Assembly (NCBI RefSeq): GCF_001039355.2
Contig: NW_019775403.1
Span: 138,900 to 202,899, forward strand
DNA length: 64,000 nucleotides
From: Lingula anatina
Taxonomy: Eukaryota > Brachiopoda > Lingulata > Lingulida > Lingulidae
Direction of reading: 5' to 3'
Of the stretch, positions 1 through 10,416 are shown one piece after another. A model generated the notes under the pieces. That model saw only the letters and a program-made list of their open reading frames with translations. It was not told the DNA's origin and made no database searches. The stretch's first letter is position 1; every line of letters begins with the position of its first letter. Made by a program: the position numbers and the translations under genes.

Positions 1-263
1 TAGATCAACTCGTGGTGCATCTCACATTATTCGAAATTTATTTCTCAATATGTCAATGTACGTAATGTGTCCCTGAATACGTTCATAGCCGAGATATTGC
101 ATCGTTTCTGACACCCTATAAATTTCTAAAATTTTAGCCGATTCAAAAGTGTAAGACTTCCGGATTGTTTAAAAGCCACCTAGCGGCAGACCGGTGGCTC
201 CCGGGCTATGGGTGACAGTGCATTTATTAATCACCTCTACTAGTAATTACTTTAAAAATACAG

Positions 264-377
264 AGGGCAAAATGAGAATGATGCAAAGCTAACAAAGCTG
301 TTGCGACTGTCGGAGGAGCAGCTGGAGCCGCAGTCGCAGGAGTGGGACAAAAAATCACACAGTTGTTTAGGAATTAA
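264..377 (+). pseudogene. Remnant of a PH-ISG12 gene (copy 0)
   Basis: The remnant begins with a splice acceptor and the first ~22 bases of the PH-domain second exon (frame GQNENDA). It then jumps through ~11 bases that match the intron 2 text near 18545 and lands in the last part of the ISG12 exon, reading [19 protein letters not shown] to a stop. The rest of PH exon 2, intron 2 and most of the ISG12 exon are missing. The 3' flank (380-1100) matches the flanks of the intact copies, so this is a deletion derivative of a tandem copy. Not expected to be functional. Confidence 0.8.
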
Positions 378-379
378 AA

Positions 380-2091
380 CTCTTGAGACCACTATTCAAA
401 TATAATTGTCGAAAGATGTTAACAGATATGTTTGACTTTCAAGATGAAAAACAACTATATCCAAATCAAGACATTCACAGTTGTAGTCTACCCTCTACCA
501 GGGTCACAGATTGACTTTCACTTTATTTTCACAGATATTCCTCTGGCTAATTCATGATACAGTTCTCATTGCACATAAAGGTGCACAAAATAAGATAGAG
601 AAATAATTATCTGTGAATATTTAATGGGAAATCAATAATGCTCCGGTAGAGGGTAACATTAGCCAACCTTTCCAAAGCAGTCATTCAAATCTAATTCACA
701 TAACATTTAAACAGTAATTATATTAATATAAAGGAATGGTAATTTACGAAAATGAATCAAATTTGGATTCAGCGTTTTTATTTTCAATTGTTACTTATCT
801 TCGGTTGTAAGGAGTTAAGCCAGTTTTGATTGTTTGAATTCTAATAAATACGATTATAATTGTTCATTTAAATTTTACTCAGCAATCTCAGAGCTCATTT
901 TTAACGAAACACGTTTAAGAAAACCCCACAGCATAACACCTTATCTTAAAAATACGTAAATATTCCATTATGTGCAATTATTTGGTATTTTTGAGTACGA
1001 AAGTCGGCAGTAAAAGTGTCCTTACAATTACTTTTCTTATCTTTTGTGTGACTATAATTAGATGCTGTCCAATATCGATCTATTAACCTTGTGGTTGCTG
1101 TCGTTTTTAGGCCTACTTGGCTAATATTACAGGCTTGGCAAGCGACAATGCATAGGCCTATATATCGCTGTAAGAGAGAGGCTGTTTCCCTGCCACCAAG
1201 ACAGTTTGACCAATAACATATAATAAAAGGCAGTCACTGTTTGAAAAACTTTTTTATTTGAGTGTCCGTTACACTCCCTCGTACACCCTCACACTAGTTC
1301 ATATTATTTAAGTGGAATGTCCACCCCAGCAATTTTTTAATTTTAATACCCCTCCTCTATTTATAGATATTGGCGTGGAGCAGGTCTGTGCTTGCTGAAA
1401 CTAGTTCTCATTTTCTTTTGCATTATTAAGTAGCTTAAAGTTGTTTCCAGGAAAATGTAAAATCAGTACGTATAGCCTCCCTCTCAGTGTATTTTTAGCC
1501 CCTCTCTCTTGTTAGCTCCGGTGCGCTCACCGTACCGGGTATTGGGCTGAAACCATTGTATAAAATGATAAAATGTTTGCCATATTTCTTTAAAGAATTG
1601 GTGCGAAGGCATAGGGACTGTTAACATTTGGATGATGATAACAAATGCATGTTTCTCAAAATAGAAAAATCATCTGAAACAGAGATGTCAAAGTGACCAG
1701 TCGCATTTCGATGTACTCCATGCTATGGTCTTTATTTGAAAATAGCACTTTTTACTAGATTACAAATTGCATCGTATTGTTTGGTTCTATTGCCTCGCTT
1801 TCAAAAATTAGAACAGGCGCTCCAAAACCGGGAGACGAAGTAAAAAATATATTGGCTAAGTTCGCCCTCGCGCAAGAATGTCCTCGCAGCATTATCTGCA
1901 GTTAACATTCCTATGATTTTGAATGTATTTTGCAATATCATTTTCAATCTGGCCCATGAAGAATTTTATTAATCAAGAGTGGGGGGAGGGGTGAAAAATC
2001 CCCACTGGGGCCACATGTTTATTTCGAACAGCGCACTTTTCGCGCATGCGCAGTTGCTTGAAGCCTGTGCTCCTTAACAGTATTTGACCTG
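380..2091. other. Intergenic: ISG12 3' flank plus an intron-1-like fragment
   Basis: 380-1100 is homologous to the DNA that follows each ISG12 exon (after 6230, 19080 and 30655). About 1180-1300 resembles intron 1 of copies 2 and 3 (the stretch near 15050-15150 beginning with a CTGCCACCAAGACAGTTTG block), so a further broken copy probably lies here. No coding exon is seen. Confidence 0.55.
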
Positions 2092-2099
2092 TATTTAAA
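2092..2099 (+). promoter_or_regulatory. TATA-like element of PH-ISG12 copy 1
   Basis: TATTTAAA lies ~80 bases before the ATG at 2180. The sequence upstream differs from that of copies 2 and 3, which share a TATAAG-type element, so copy 1 may be regulated separately. The assignment rests on position only. Confidence 0.4.
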
Positions 2100-2179
2100 G
2101 GGCCATTGACTGTTTATGCCATCAACCTCGTCACTCAGCAGTTTGCCTCTTATCAGCTCGTACAGAGAACATATTAGCT

Positions 2180-2297
2180 ATGCCACGACTACCAAGCGCT
2201 GGCCGGCTTCGCATTAAAGTTGGAGATGTCTGGCGCGCGCGATGGTTTGAACTTGAACCGCGTCAACTAAAATACTATAGGCGGCAGAGGCAAGTTG

Positions 2298-2333
<36 letters not shown>

Positions 2334-5300
2334 CGCAAGCCGAGAAAATGCTTGAGTTGGGGGGGGGGGGGGGGNNNNNNNNNNNNNGGGGGGGGGGGGT
2401 AGGGCGTGCCCCCCTGCAGATCTTCATATATTCTACACAACTAGACTGTATAAGTTCAATAGAGACAAGGACTGTAAAGCACGTATGTGGTTTAGTGTAT
2501 ATGATTGCCAGAGTGCGTTCTTCTTGCGTTTCGGATAATGGCGGACGCACCCGCGCGGTACGGTTGCTTAGAGTGCTTTCCCAGAGATTAAGATCGATCC
2601 ATCCGGATCGACCTAACTCCCTGGGGGTTCACGCTAAATTGCAGTCAGCCGAGCGCGCACGACAGTTATTTACTCCCTTACAGCTTTTAGTAGGCGGGAC
2701 AGACGCTTAAGCCGGCTAAGCTGACAGTAATCTGGTGAGAATCCCCACAGGGATAGATCGATCTAAAATCATAGGGAATGGGGTCTAATAGACCAAGACG
2801 TTATAGAGGCAACTTTTTGCTGTGGACTATCTCTGGATGTGACGTCATTCCGACTGTGAGAATTAAAAAAAAAAAATTAAAAAATCGCGGCTTCACAGAA
2901 AGATTCCTGTTTCAGTTATGATAACTTATAATCGAGGAAGGATACTTCTGTATATTTGCAAATCCGCTTGACAGACGCGTGTGCGCCAGGTACTTTTATC
3001 TTCTGTATATTTGCAAATCCGCTTGACAAACATATGATACCCAGATGAGTCTGATTATTAATATGCAAAGACGGAGCTTTTTTTTACACAATTCCGGAAT
3101 ATTCTAGAACTTGTTACAGGTCCGTGGTTCAGCGTTTTCCTACAGACAAGGAGAGAATATTGCAGAACAGTATATTAGATATTATGCCGTAGGAATATTG
3201 TAGCTTCTTGACTCACACCCAAACCCAATATAGAGGTGCAATTCACATGCTGAAGTGTCAAAATATAAAAATGAATAAATTCAAAATTGTATTCAATATT
3301 TCAAAACATATAAGTGTATAGAACAAAAATCCACGACTGTCTCAACTGAAATTCAATTTTTAATTTTTGCCAGGTCTTTAACATTACGCAAAGAGCCGTA
3401 TATGGTAACGTATGTTCCAAAAAAACGCACGGTAACGTATGTTTTTGCCATTTAATTTTCATTTTTATGCCGCGTTCCGATATGTTTTTTAGTGGTTCAG
3501 TCATGGTAAATTAGACATGACGTAAGGACGTTTTTATAAATATTTAAACTGTATCTCAAGTCAAGGGACTTTGCGTCATGGCTTATAGGTAACGTATGTT
3601 CCCTAGAAAAATTGTCAAAATGTTTCATTTTGTTCAAGTACTTGTGTGCAAGAGATACAATGTTTTCTTTTGCTTACCGAACAATATATTGTAGTTCCAT
3701 GATAGTTAGACATTTCTGATATAATCTTTGGATCATGAAGGGAAACATGTTTATTTAATGCTTATTTTACTGTCGGTAGGGTGTATTTTCCCCATTTTTT
3801 TAATATTCTGTGATAAGCAAACTTAAGTCGCTCAAAACCAATTAATTGGTATATCCAGAAGATTATTATAATTTTTAGCAACGTTATACTTGTAGGAGAT
3901 GACTGAATTTGCAAAGTGAGTAGAACGTTTCACAGTTGGACGTTTTGTATTTGTGACAGTAACGTATGTTCCTTTTTGGGGTTAAACGATGAATTATTTT
4001 TAATTATTCATGGTTCCAGGAGAGTGAAACTTTTAAACAATCTTCTTCATGTGGGACCCTAAAATAATCAAACATAGTTAGCAATCTGTGCAGTAAATAT
4101 TTTTAATAACATGCTTGTGACATCAATTGCACCTCTATATTGGGTTTGGGTGCTCAGCGTTTTCCTACAAAGTGCGTCCTTTACTGTTTGTTGTGACTAT
4201 CAGTTCAACTGAATTCAAGAGTAGATTACACTAATCAGATATAAAATAAAAGCAGTACAAATACTTATGTGGAACCTTTATAATGAATGAAATCATGTAT
4301 GATTCTACTATATTCTACTATATTTCAAACTGGTGAGCCGTAGGGCTCAATGGTTTAATAAATTAAAATTGAATGCGCTCTAACAATTGTGTGAATATTT
4401 TGAGAAAATTCCAAGGAATGTGCCATTTGCCATAGGTATAATATTTAAACCTGAATGTTATGATAAATACCTTGAGCACCTCTTACTGACACGAAACGAA
4501 ACCGAGGGTCCGTGTAACAGAAAGTCCGCCCTCCATATAGCATAATGGTTAGGTTTAGTCTGACCCAAGTGGATCAAAATCTAGGGGGAAGCTCACCACT
4601 ACAAATGAATAGGAGGCGGACTCTCTGTTATGGGGAACTCTGTCACGTTACACCGGCATATATCGTTTTGGTGACAGTGCATTTTATTAATTAATTCACA
4701 TATTTCTAATTATTTCAAAATTACAGAGGTCAAAATGAGAATGATGCACCCGAAGCCATAATAGACATCACGAATGCCAGGGTCCAGGGGACAGAAGACC
4801 AAAATCTTCATAGATTTGAAGTAACTGCTGAAGAAGTGACATATGAACTGGAGGCGGATTCGGCAGAAGAGAGAGGGCTGTGGGTGGAAGCCTTAAAACA
4901 GGCCATAGGTATATTATCAGTATAAATGGGGTTATACACGTAGCTGCAGTGCCACTGCAGAAAGATAAGTTAGTATATCACTTCGTTTTCTAGACGTAAT
5001 GAACACAATTAATATGAGTACATGTACGATTGGAATTTGAAAAGGATCTTTACAATAGTTAACGCTCATGCAGTGGGGACACATGATTTATTTCATCCCG
5101 ACCCGTTTCGTCTGTCATCTGCCTCACCCTCCTCACGTCGAGCCATTTTTTATAGAATCTTTTGTTTTAAAACTATCTTTCATACGGAGGGTTACATAAG
5201 GGTGTAATTTTTGATGATTCTGAAAATAATGAGTCTCCTAATATTTCTGAAGATTTCTGAAGATAAAAAAAAATGAATTGAAAAAAGCAGATATATTGGA

Positions 5301-6229
5301 TGTACAATTTCAGTGTCGTTTCCATGAACACAATTGATTATCAATTGAAGTCTTACATGTTTTGAATTGTACAGTTACATGGAATACTCAATACGCATAA
5401 TCCTATAAATCCATTTTCATTTCCTCAACTGCACAAATCATTGAGCTGTTGTGCTACTTTATCACAACATTAATTATGATCTGGAAATGCTCTCAGTATA
5501 GCGTAAAAACCAAACACCACATATCTGAGAGCTGTGTACTTACAACTCTTCTCTGTGGTTCAGAAAACTGGTGCATAACAGAAAAAGATCTCAGGAAGCT
5601 ATCTACTATTCACACCTCAAGCCTCAGAAAAATCATAGAAATATATTGGCCAAGGACTATATCAAACGAAGATCTGTTAAAACAAGATAACCAAAGAACC
5701 ATGAGCTGATTCAATGTAAAACTAAAAAGCACTCAAAGAGCCCAAACCTCTGAAAATATGGCTCAATTCTCAAATTTATGAATTAACTCAATTCTTATTA
5801 TTTATTGCTTAACTCATTGATTAGCCAAATTATTATAAAATACATTTTTGATTATTAATTAATATTTTTTTATTTCATTACAAATTTTAAATGATTCATG
5901 AATCTTTCTTTTCAGGTCCACGACGTAGTTCAGGAATCGCGATGATAGTCGGAGGTGTCATCGGCGCGATAGGGGCTGTTGCTTTAGCCCCAGTCGCTCT
6001 AACAGTCGTGGGATTTACCAGCGGCGGGATAGCCGCCGGATCCATGGCCGCCTCAATGATGAGCAGTGCAGCGATTGCAAATGGCGGAGGTGTGGCGGCG
6101 GGCAGTCTCGTGGCGTTGCTTCAGTCGGCAGGTGCAGCTGGACTTGGAACGGCAGCAACCGGAGCTGTTGCGACTGTCGGAGGAGCAGCTGGAGCCGCAG
6201 TCGTTGGAGTGGGACAAAAAATTGTTTAG
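2180..6229 (+). CDS. PH domain-ISG12 (IFI6/IFI27-like) fusion protein, copy 1
   Basis: Exons 2180-2289, 4727-4908 and 5916-6229 give 201 residues; all junction phases agree. Residues 1-97 form a PH domain. Exon 1 reads GRLRIKVGDVWRARWFELE with a K..RAR basic pattern typical of phosphoinositide binders. Exon 2 ends in the C-terminal PH helix (ADSAEERGLWVEALKQAI). Residues ~105-198 are the IFI6/IFI27 (Pfam IFI-6-16) domain: hydrophobic, Gly/Ala-rich, with GFTSGG and the family signature [14 protein letters not shown]. Family members are membrane-inserting proteins linked in vertebrates to interferon response, mitochondria/ER and cell death. Intron 1 uses a GC donor (AG|GCAAGT) where copies 2 and 3 have GTGAGT. 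A small deletion shortens the C-terminus, which ends QKIV instead of QKITxLxRN. The membrane-recruitment role is inferred. Confidence 0.82.
2299..2332. repeat. (TC)n microsatellite in intron 1 of PH-ISG12 copy 1
   Basis: An uninterrupted TC run just inside the intron 1 donor. The same repeat, at shorter lengths, sits at the same place in copy 2 (~14518-14543) and copy 3 (~26268-26291), so it predates the duplications. Confidence 0.9.
2359..2398. other. Poly-G run with assembly gap
   Basis: G-rich run interrupted by 13 Ns (2375-2387). The true length is unknown. Confidence 0.95.
2575..2787. mobile_element. ~0.2 kb TIR MITE (GATCGATC-type ends)
   Basis: The left end reads TTCCCAGAGATTAAGATCGA. 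The right end is an imperfect inverted copy (GATCGATCTAAAATCATAGG then GAATGGGGTCT). A second copy in reverse orientation lies at 16995-17213 in intron 2 of PH-ISG12 copy 2. No ORF; a non-autonomous element. Confidence 0.7.
3216..4152. mobile_element. 937-bp TIR element, CACCCAAACCC family
   Basis: The ends are perfect inverted repeats of about 27 bases (left starts CACCCAAACCCAATATAGAG; the right is its reverse complement). CTCA flanks both sides (3212-3215 and 4153-4156), a likely 4-bp target duplication. Inside, the motif GTAACGTATGTT recurs several times. No transposase ORF is seen, so it is non-autonomous. Degenerate relatives occur at 16197-16948, 21339-21814 and 27809-28675. Confidence 0.85.
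5449..5709 (+). mobile_element. Non-LTR retrotransposon (LINE) reverse-transcriptase fragment
   Basis: The open frame contains LLCGSENWCITEKDLRKLST and later IIEIYWPRTISNEDLLK. This resembles the C-terminal part of LINE reverse transcriptases (LLYGSETW...ISNEDL). It lies in intron 2 of PH-ISG12 copy 1 and is absent from the other copies. It is short and has no RT catalytic motif, so it is a dead fragment. Confidence 0.75.
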
Positions 6230-7349
6230 GTATTAAAACTCTTTGAGGCCACTATTCAAATATAATTGTCGTAAGGTGTTAACAGACATGTTTGACTTTC
6301 AAGGTGAAAAACAACTATATCCAAATCAAGACAATCACAGTTGTAGTGTACCCTCTGCCAGGGTCACAGATTGACTTTCACATTATTTTCACAGATATTC
6401 CTCTGGCTAATTCATGACACAGTTCTTATTGCACAGAACGGTGCATATAATAAGATAGAGAAATAATTATCTTTGAATATTTAATGGAAAATCAATAATG
6501 CCCCGGTAGAGGGTAACATTAGCCAACCTTTCCAAAGCAGTCATTCAAAACTAATTCACATAACATTTAAACAGTAACTATATTAATATAAAGGAATGGT
6601 AATTTACGAAAATGAATTAAATTTGGATTCAGCGATTTTTCAATCGTTACTTATTGGTTTCTTATGTTGTAAGGAGTTAAGCCAGTTTTGATTGTTTAAA
6701 TTCTAATAAAAACGATTAAAATTGAACTATTGCTTGTTTCACTAAGTTGAATTTTACTCGGCAATCTTATAGCCCATTTTTATCGTTGAAAAAAAAAATG
6801 TCCGTGTTAAAGAAGGTGCAGAAATCGTTTCTTCCTTCTTTCCAAAGAGTTCTAAAATAACTCATAAACAAAATTTAACAAAGATACCCTTACGGTGTCT
6901 TTTTCTGGATTGAAAGCCACTTTTTGAAAGTCAAGGGCTCTTTCTTTGCGCAAAATCAACAGCATGACTTTAAATGGACAAAGAGGCCAAACAAAACCAA
7001 AGGCTTCTGTTTTGACACGCCAACTAGGGTCGGGCAGAAGCACAGCATTACATAGGTGCTATGCTGTCCCGCAATGGTGTGAACATGCCGTATGTTAACA
7101 GGTGCCATATGTAGGTTTGGTATCGTGGGTGGTAAGCTGTTGATTATGTTTACCATCGGTTCGTTGGTGGTCATAAAACAGTTCCGTTTTATTATAAAAC
7201 CTAAAATGCAAGTCAAATAGATATAAGGCTATTCGCACATACGTGGTACACTAAACAAAGAAAATGACTATGACATAATGTAACGTGGTGTAAAATTATT
7301 TCTTTAAAGAAATATAATTCTTTAAGGCAAATAAATCTAAGATAATTTA
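6230..7349. other. Conserved 3' flank of PH-ISG12 copy 1
   Basis: This block is also present after copies 0, 2 and 3. It keeps long recognisable stretches (for example around 7060-7170, matching 19900-20010 and 31480-31590), but the reading frames in it are broken in some copies. I treat it as duplicated non-coding DNA or 3' UTR. Confidence 0.5.
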
Positions 7350-7680
7350 TAAACAGTCCTGACCCCCCTTCGGTTTCTGAAAAATACATCACACCAATAT
7401 TCCCCTCCTGAAATTAGAACTTTGACTAGTTGGATCATAGTTCTAAATATCGTACCAAATGGACCATTCTAGAAGACCAAAAATTTGACTCCCCCCGCCC
7501 ACGGCAAGGGGGGGGGGGGGGGGGGGAGGGAGAGAGGGTCGGCTTCGCTTCCGCGGACACCCCCTTCAAATGATCCTGGATCCGCCCCTGTACAAGTAAA
7601 GCGTTATTGTTTACTTTGAGCCACTAGTAAGTGGACCCCCCCTTCAATTAATCCTGGATCCGCTCCTGAACATTGAATGA
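7350..7680. repeat. Degenerate MITE ends (GGCGGATCCAGGAT type) and poly-G
   Basis: Two reverse-orientation ends reading ATCCTGGATCCGC occur near 7571-7585 and 7650-7663, next to a G run at 7508-7526. They belong to the family seen complete at 20489-20741 and 32062-32309. Confidence 0.55.
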
Positions 7681-7925
7681 AAAATTATTGCATACAAATG
7701 AAACAACATTGAATGAAAATTTGAAACAACACTGAATGAAAAAAAAAGAATATTGAATGAAAATTTGAAATATCATCTAATGAAAAAAAAATAATGCATA
7801 AAAAAATGAAACAACATTGAATGAAAAATACTGCAAGAAATATGAAACAACATTGAATGGAAAAAAGAAAAGACTAATGTGAAACATTGAAAAACAAAAA
7901 TTTAAATTGAATGAAAAATATATTT
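7670..7925. repeat. Degenerate short tandem repeat (ATTGAATGAAAA)
   Basis: The phrase ACATTGAATGAAAA, with variants such as TTTGAAACAAC, recurs at irregular spacing across ~250 bases. AT-rich, no coding potential. Confidence 0.7.
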
Positions 7926-8601
7926 ATTGAATTTGCAACACGTCATGCCATTAGCGTTATTACCGATGACCTCTTTTTATACGACCTTCACAGTAAACGC
8001 AACGCACGCGCTATGTATTGGATTTATACTGGGCCCCGTATCTCGAAAGCTTCGCTTATGGCGAGCGGGCGCAAGCATGGCGATACCGCGCTATCCCATA
8101 TCTCGAAAGCGTCGCAAATGGCGACCGTGCGCTAGTTTCGAGGCTATTATTTGCGGCGATACAAATTAGTCGCAATTAAGGCCTCTGCGTATGCATAATT
8201 TTTCATTTTAATGTGCCTTTAATGTAAATAAACATAGTGGCAAGTTTGGGTTGCTAGTAATAATAGCATATAACAAAAGCTATAACAAAAACATGGAAGC
8301 TTATAATAGATTGAATCACTCGGTACCTCTGATAGAAAAACTTGCGGTAAATATTCACGTGAAGAATGCTAAATTCATGTTTTATGATGCATTAACATTT
8401 CAAAATTAAACATTTCATACATCATTTTATATTTTCTGATGAATATAATTCATCTGTGTAGTCTACTGATAATAATCATAAATTTAAAAGTGTCATTTTC
8501 TACACAAAATGAAAAAGCAGAAACAAGGCATTCGGTCGCACCGTGACCTTCCTCAATGTCTGTTATTGTGAGACTGAACACTATTCACCAATGCATCAGT
8601 A

Positions 8602-9694
8602 GGGTCCCTTTGGTCAGCACTAGATCATATACGGCAGCGGGACGGAAGTGAGTAATGTCAGCACTAGATCATATACGGCAGCGGGACGGAAGTGAGTAAT
8701 CCAACATGGCGGTCCCTAGCGACGAGATGCTAAGGCTGATAGTCGAATGTTGTAGTGCCGATCAAAACACAGTTCAATTTTTAATCGTATAATAACTAGG
8801 AATATAGCATATAATTTTTATTTACTTTTTAATTTTTCTTTTTATTTTTTAATCGTATTATACCTAGGATTTTGTAAACTTTGCGATTTGAATAAAGTAG
8901 ATGAGTTCCACCTCCTGCTAGAGTGCAAAGCATATGATTCAATACGTGATCCCATCAGAGGGCAGCTGTCAGAGTTCCTACCCCTAGCTATAGGCGACTT
9001 CAGCTTTAATGAACTGTATAATTTTCTTATGGGTGCTCAAGACTTAAATATTCTTAGAATGGTTATGCGTTTTGTAAATAGATGCTTCCAACAAAGGGAA
9101 CAATTAACCCTCTCTTATACATTGTACTCTTTTCAGTGTTTGTATTTAAATTCATCGCCTGTAGATTATCATTACACATTTTATATATATATCACTTTAT
9201 AAACTCATTTATTAGGCCTAGTATTATTATACATTTATCTAATTGGGTCTAAATGCGTTTCCACGTCCTGCAAATTTACGTATCTGTAGCTGGAGTTGTC
9301 TGTTTTACCTCTATGATTGTACTTCGGCCCATTTTTAAACACGTATGTAGGCCTATATTTATTCACTTGTTTGTACTCTGCTATAGTTAGATGTAGGCCT
9401 ACTGTCTTTGATTGTACCTTATATGTGAAGGTGTATCAATAAAGAATCCCTAGGGATATAGCATACATGTATATTTTCCTAGATATTTTGCTGTAAAACT
9501 ACATCCTATAAATGTCTCGGCGGCGCCACTCGGAACTACTCGGATGTCTCCGCACTCGACAATAAGTATGGTTAGTATGGAGCTTGCGGAATGAGCCGAG
9601 GATTGCCGATTGCGGCGGCGCTGGGGGCCGCCATGTTGGATTACTCACTTCCGTCCCGCTGCCGTATATGATCTAGTGCTGACCGGGTCCCTTT
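8602..9694. mobile_element. TIR element with 10-bp target-site duplication, inserted in another TIR element
   Basis: The element is 8612-9684. Its left end, GGTCAGCACTAGATCATATA, is inverted at the right end (TATATGATCTAGTGCTGACC). The flanks 8602-8611 and 9685-9694 are both GGGTCCCTTT, a perfect 10-bp duplication. The left end holds a ~45-bp tandem copy of its own terminus (8613-8657 and 8658-8702). A 9-11 bp duplication is what Mutator-like elements make, so a non-autonomous MULE is the best guess. Confidence 0.8.
8888..9202 (+). pseudogene. LINE reverse-transcriptase C-terminal fragment captured in the TIR element
   Basis: The frame includes VDEFHLLLECKAYDSIRDPI and then MRFVNRCFQQREQL. 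This matches the layout of the C-terminal tail of non-LTR reverse transcriptases (DEFH-LLEC-Y--IR). It is followed by an AATAAAG near 9438. It lies wholly inside the TIR element 8612-9684, so it appears to be captured host or LINE sequence. Not functional by itself. Confidence 0.6.
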
Positions 9695-10416
9695 ACACTG
9701 GACGGCGTCCTTTCTGCGTTCCTTCTGCGTTAAAAAAATGTGGTCAGGACGCTCAACGGTCGCCAAAGCAATTAAATCGTGCCTCAGTGTAAAGGCGTCT
9801 GCGTCCCTTGTGCGTCCTTTGAACGACCGAATCTTGATTTTACCTGTAAAACTGCGAGTGACCTGCCTGCCTCCACTGTACGTCCCCTGTGCAACCAAGG
9901 CGTCTATTGCAATGTTTGAGCGACCATTGAGCATTCTTGGTGCGTTCTCTGTAGGGGCCTACCTTCATCGGTGATTAGTGGCGTCTATTCTACGATCATT
10001 CTGCATACTGCTTGACGGATGAGCGTTGTTTGGGCGTCCTCTATATTCTAACTCACATTTTTTCATCGGTTCTAACCAGGTCATCCAATAAAGAACATTT
10101 CCAGCACGCAAAACAAATAAATTGGAATAAACGCTTTAAACTATAGTGATGCAAGGTCTGAATGGACTGATAATCAGCCAGATGCTCATTGTTATCCTTA
10201 TAAGAAGGATGGACAGGCGCCGAAAACGAGAAAGTATGACTGACACAACATAGAATATTTGAATCCACTTTCAAATGACGCGTCCTCGGCGATGCTTGAA
10301 CGTTCTTTGTGCGACCTTGGCGATCACTGTGCGTTCTTTGAGCGTCTGACGGCGTCCTGGCCAGTTTCATGGTCGCACAAAGGACGCAGAAAGGACGCTG
10401 TCCAGTGTAAAGGGGG
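9685..10416. mobile_element. TIR element CCCTTTACACTGGACGGCGT, copy 1
   Basis: The left end CCCTTTACACTGGACGGCGT and the right end CCAGTGTAAAGGGGG are inverted repeats. Internally it has many GCGTCC/GGACGC-rich subrepeats. A longer copy is at 59187-60299. The element at 8612-9684 inserted into its first bases. No transposase ORF is recognisable. Confidence 0.8.

Noticed and set aside
2275-2550. Frames running through the TC repeat and the N gap
   Set aside because: Artefacts of microsatellite translation inside intron 1.
6956-7216. Antisense frame in the ISG12 3' flank (also 31366-31623)
   Set aside because: Frameshifted between copies and without a known motif. Kept as non-coding flank.
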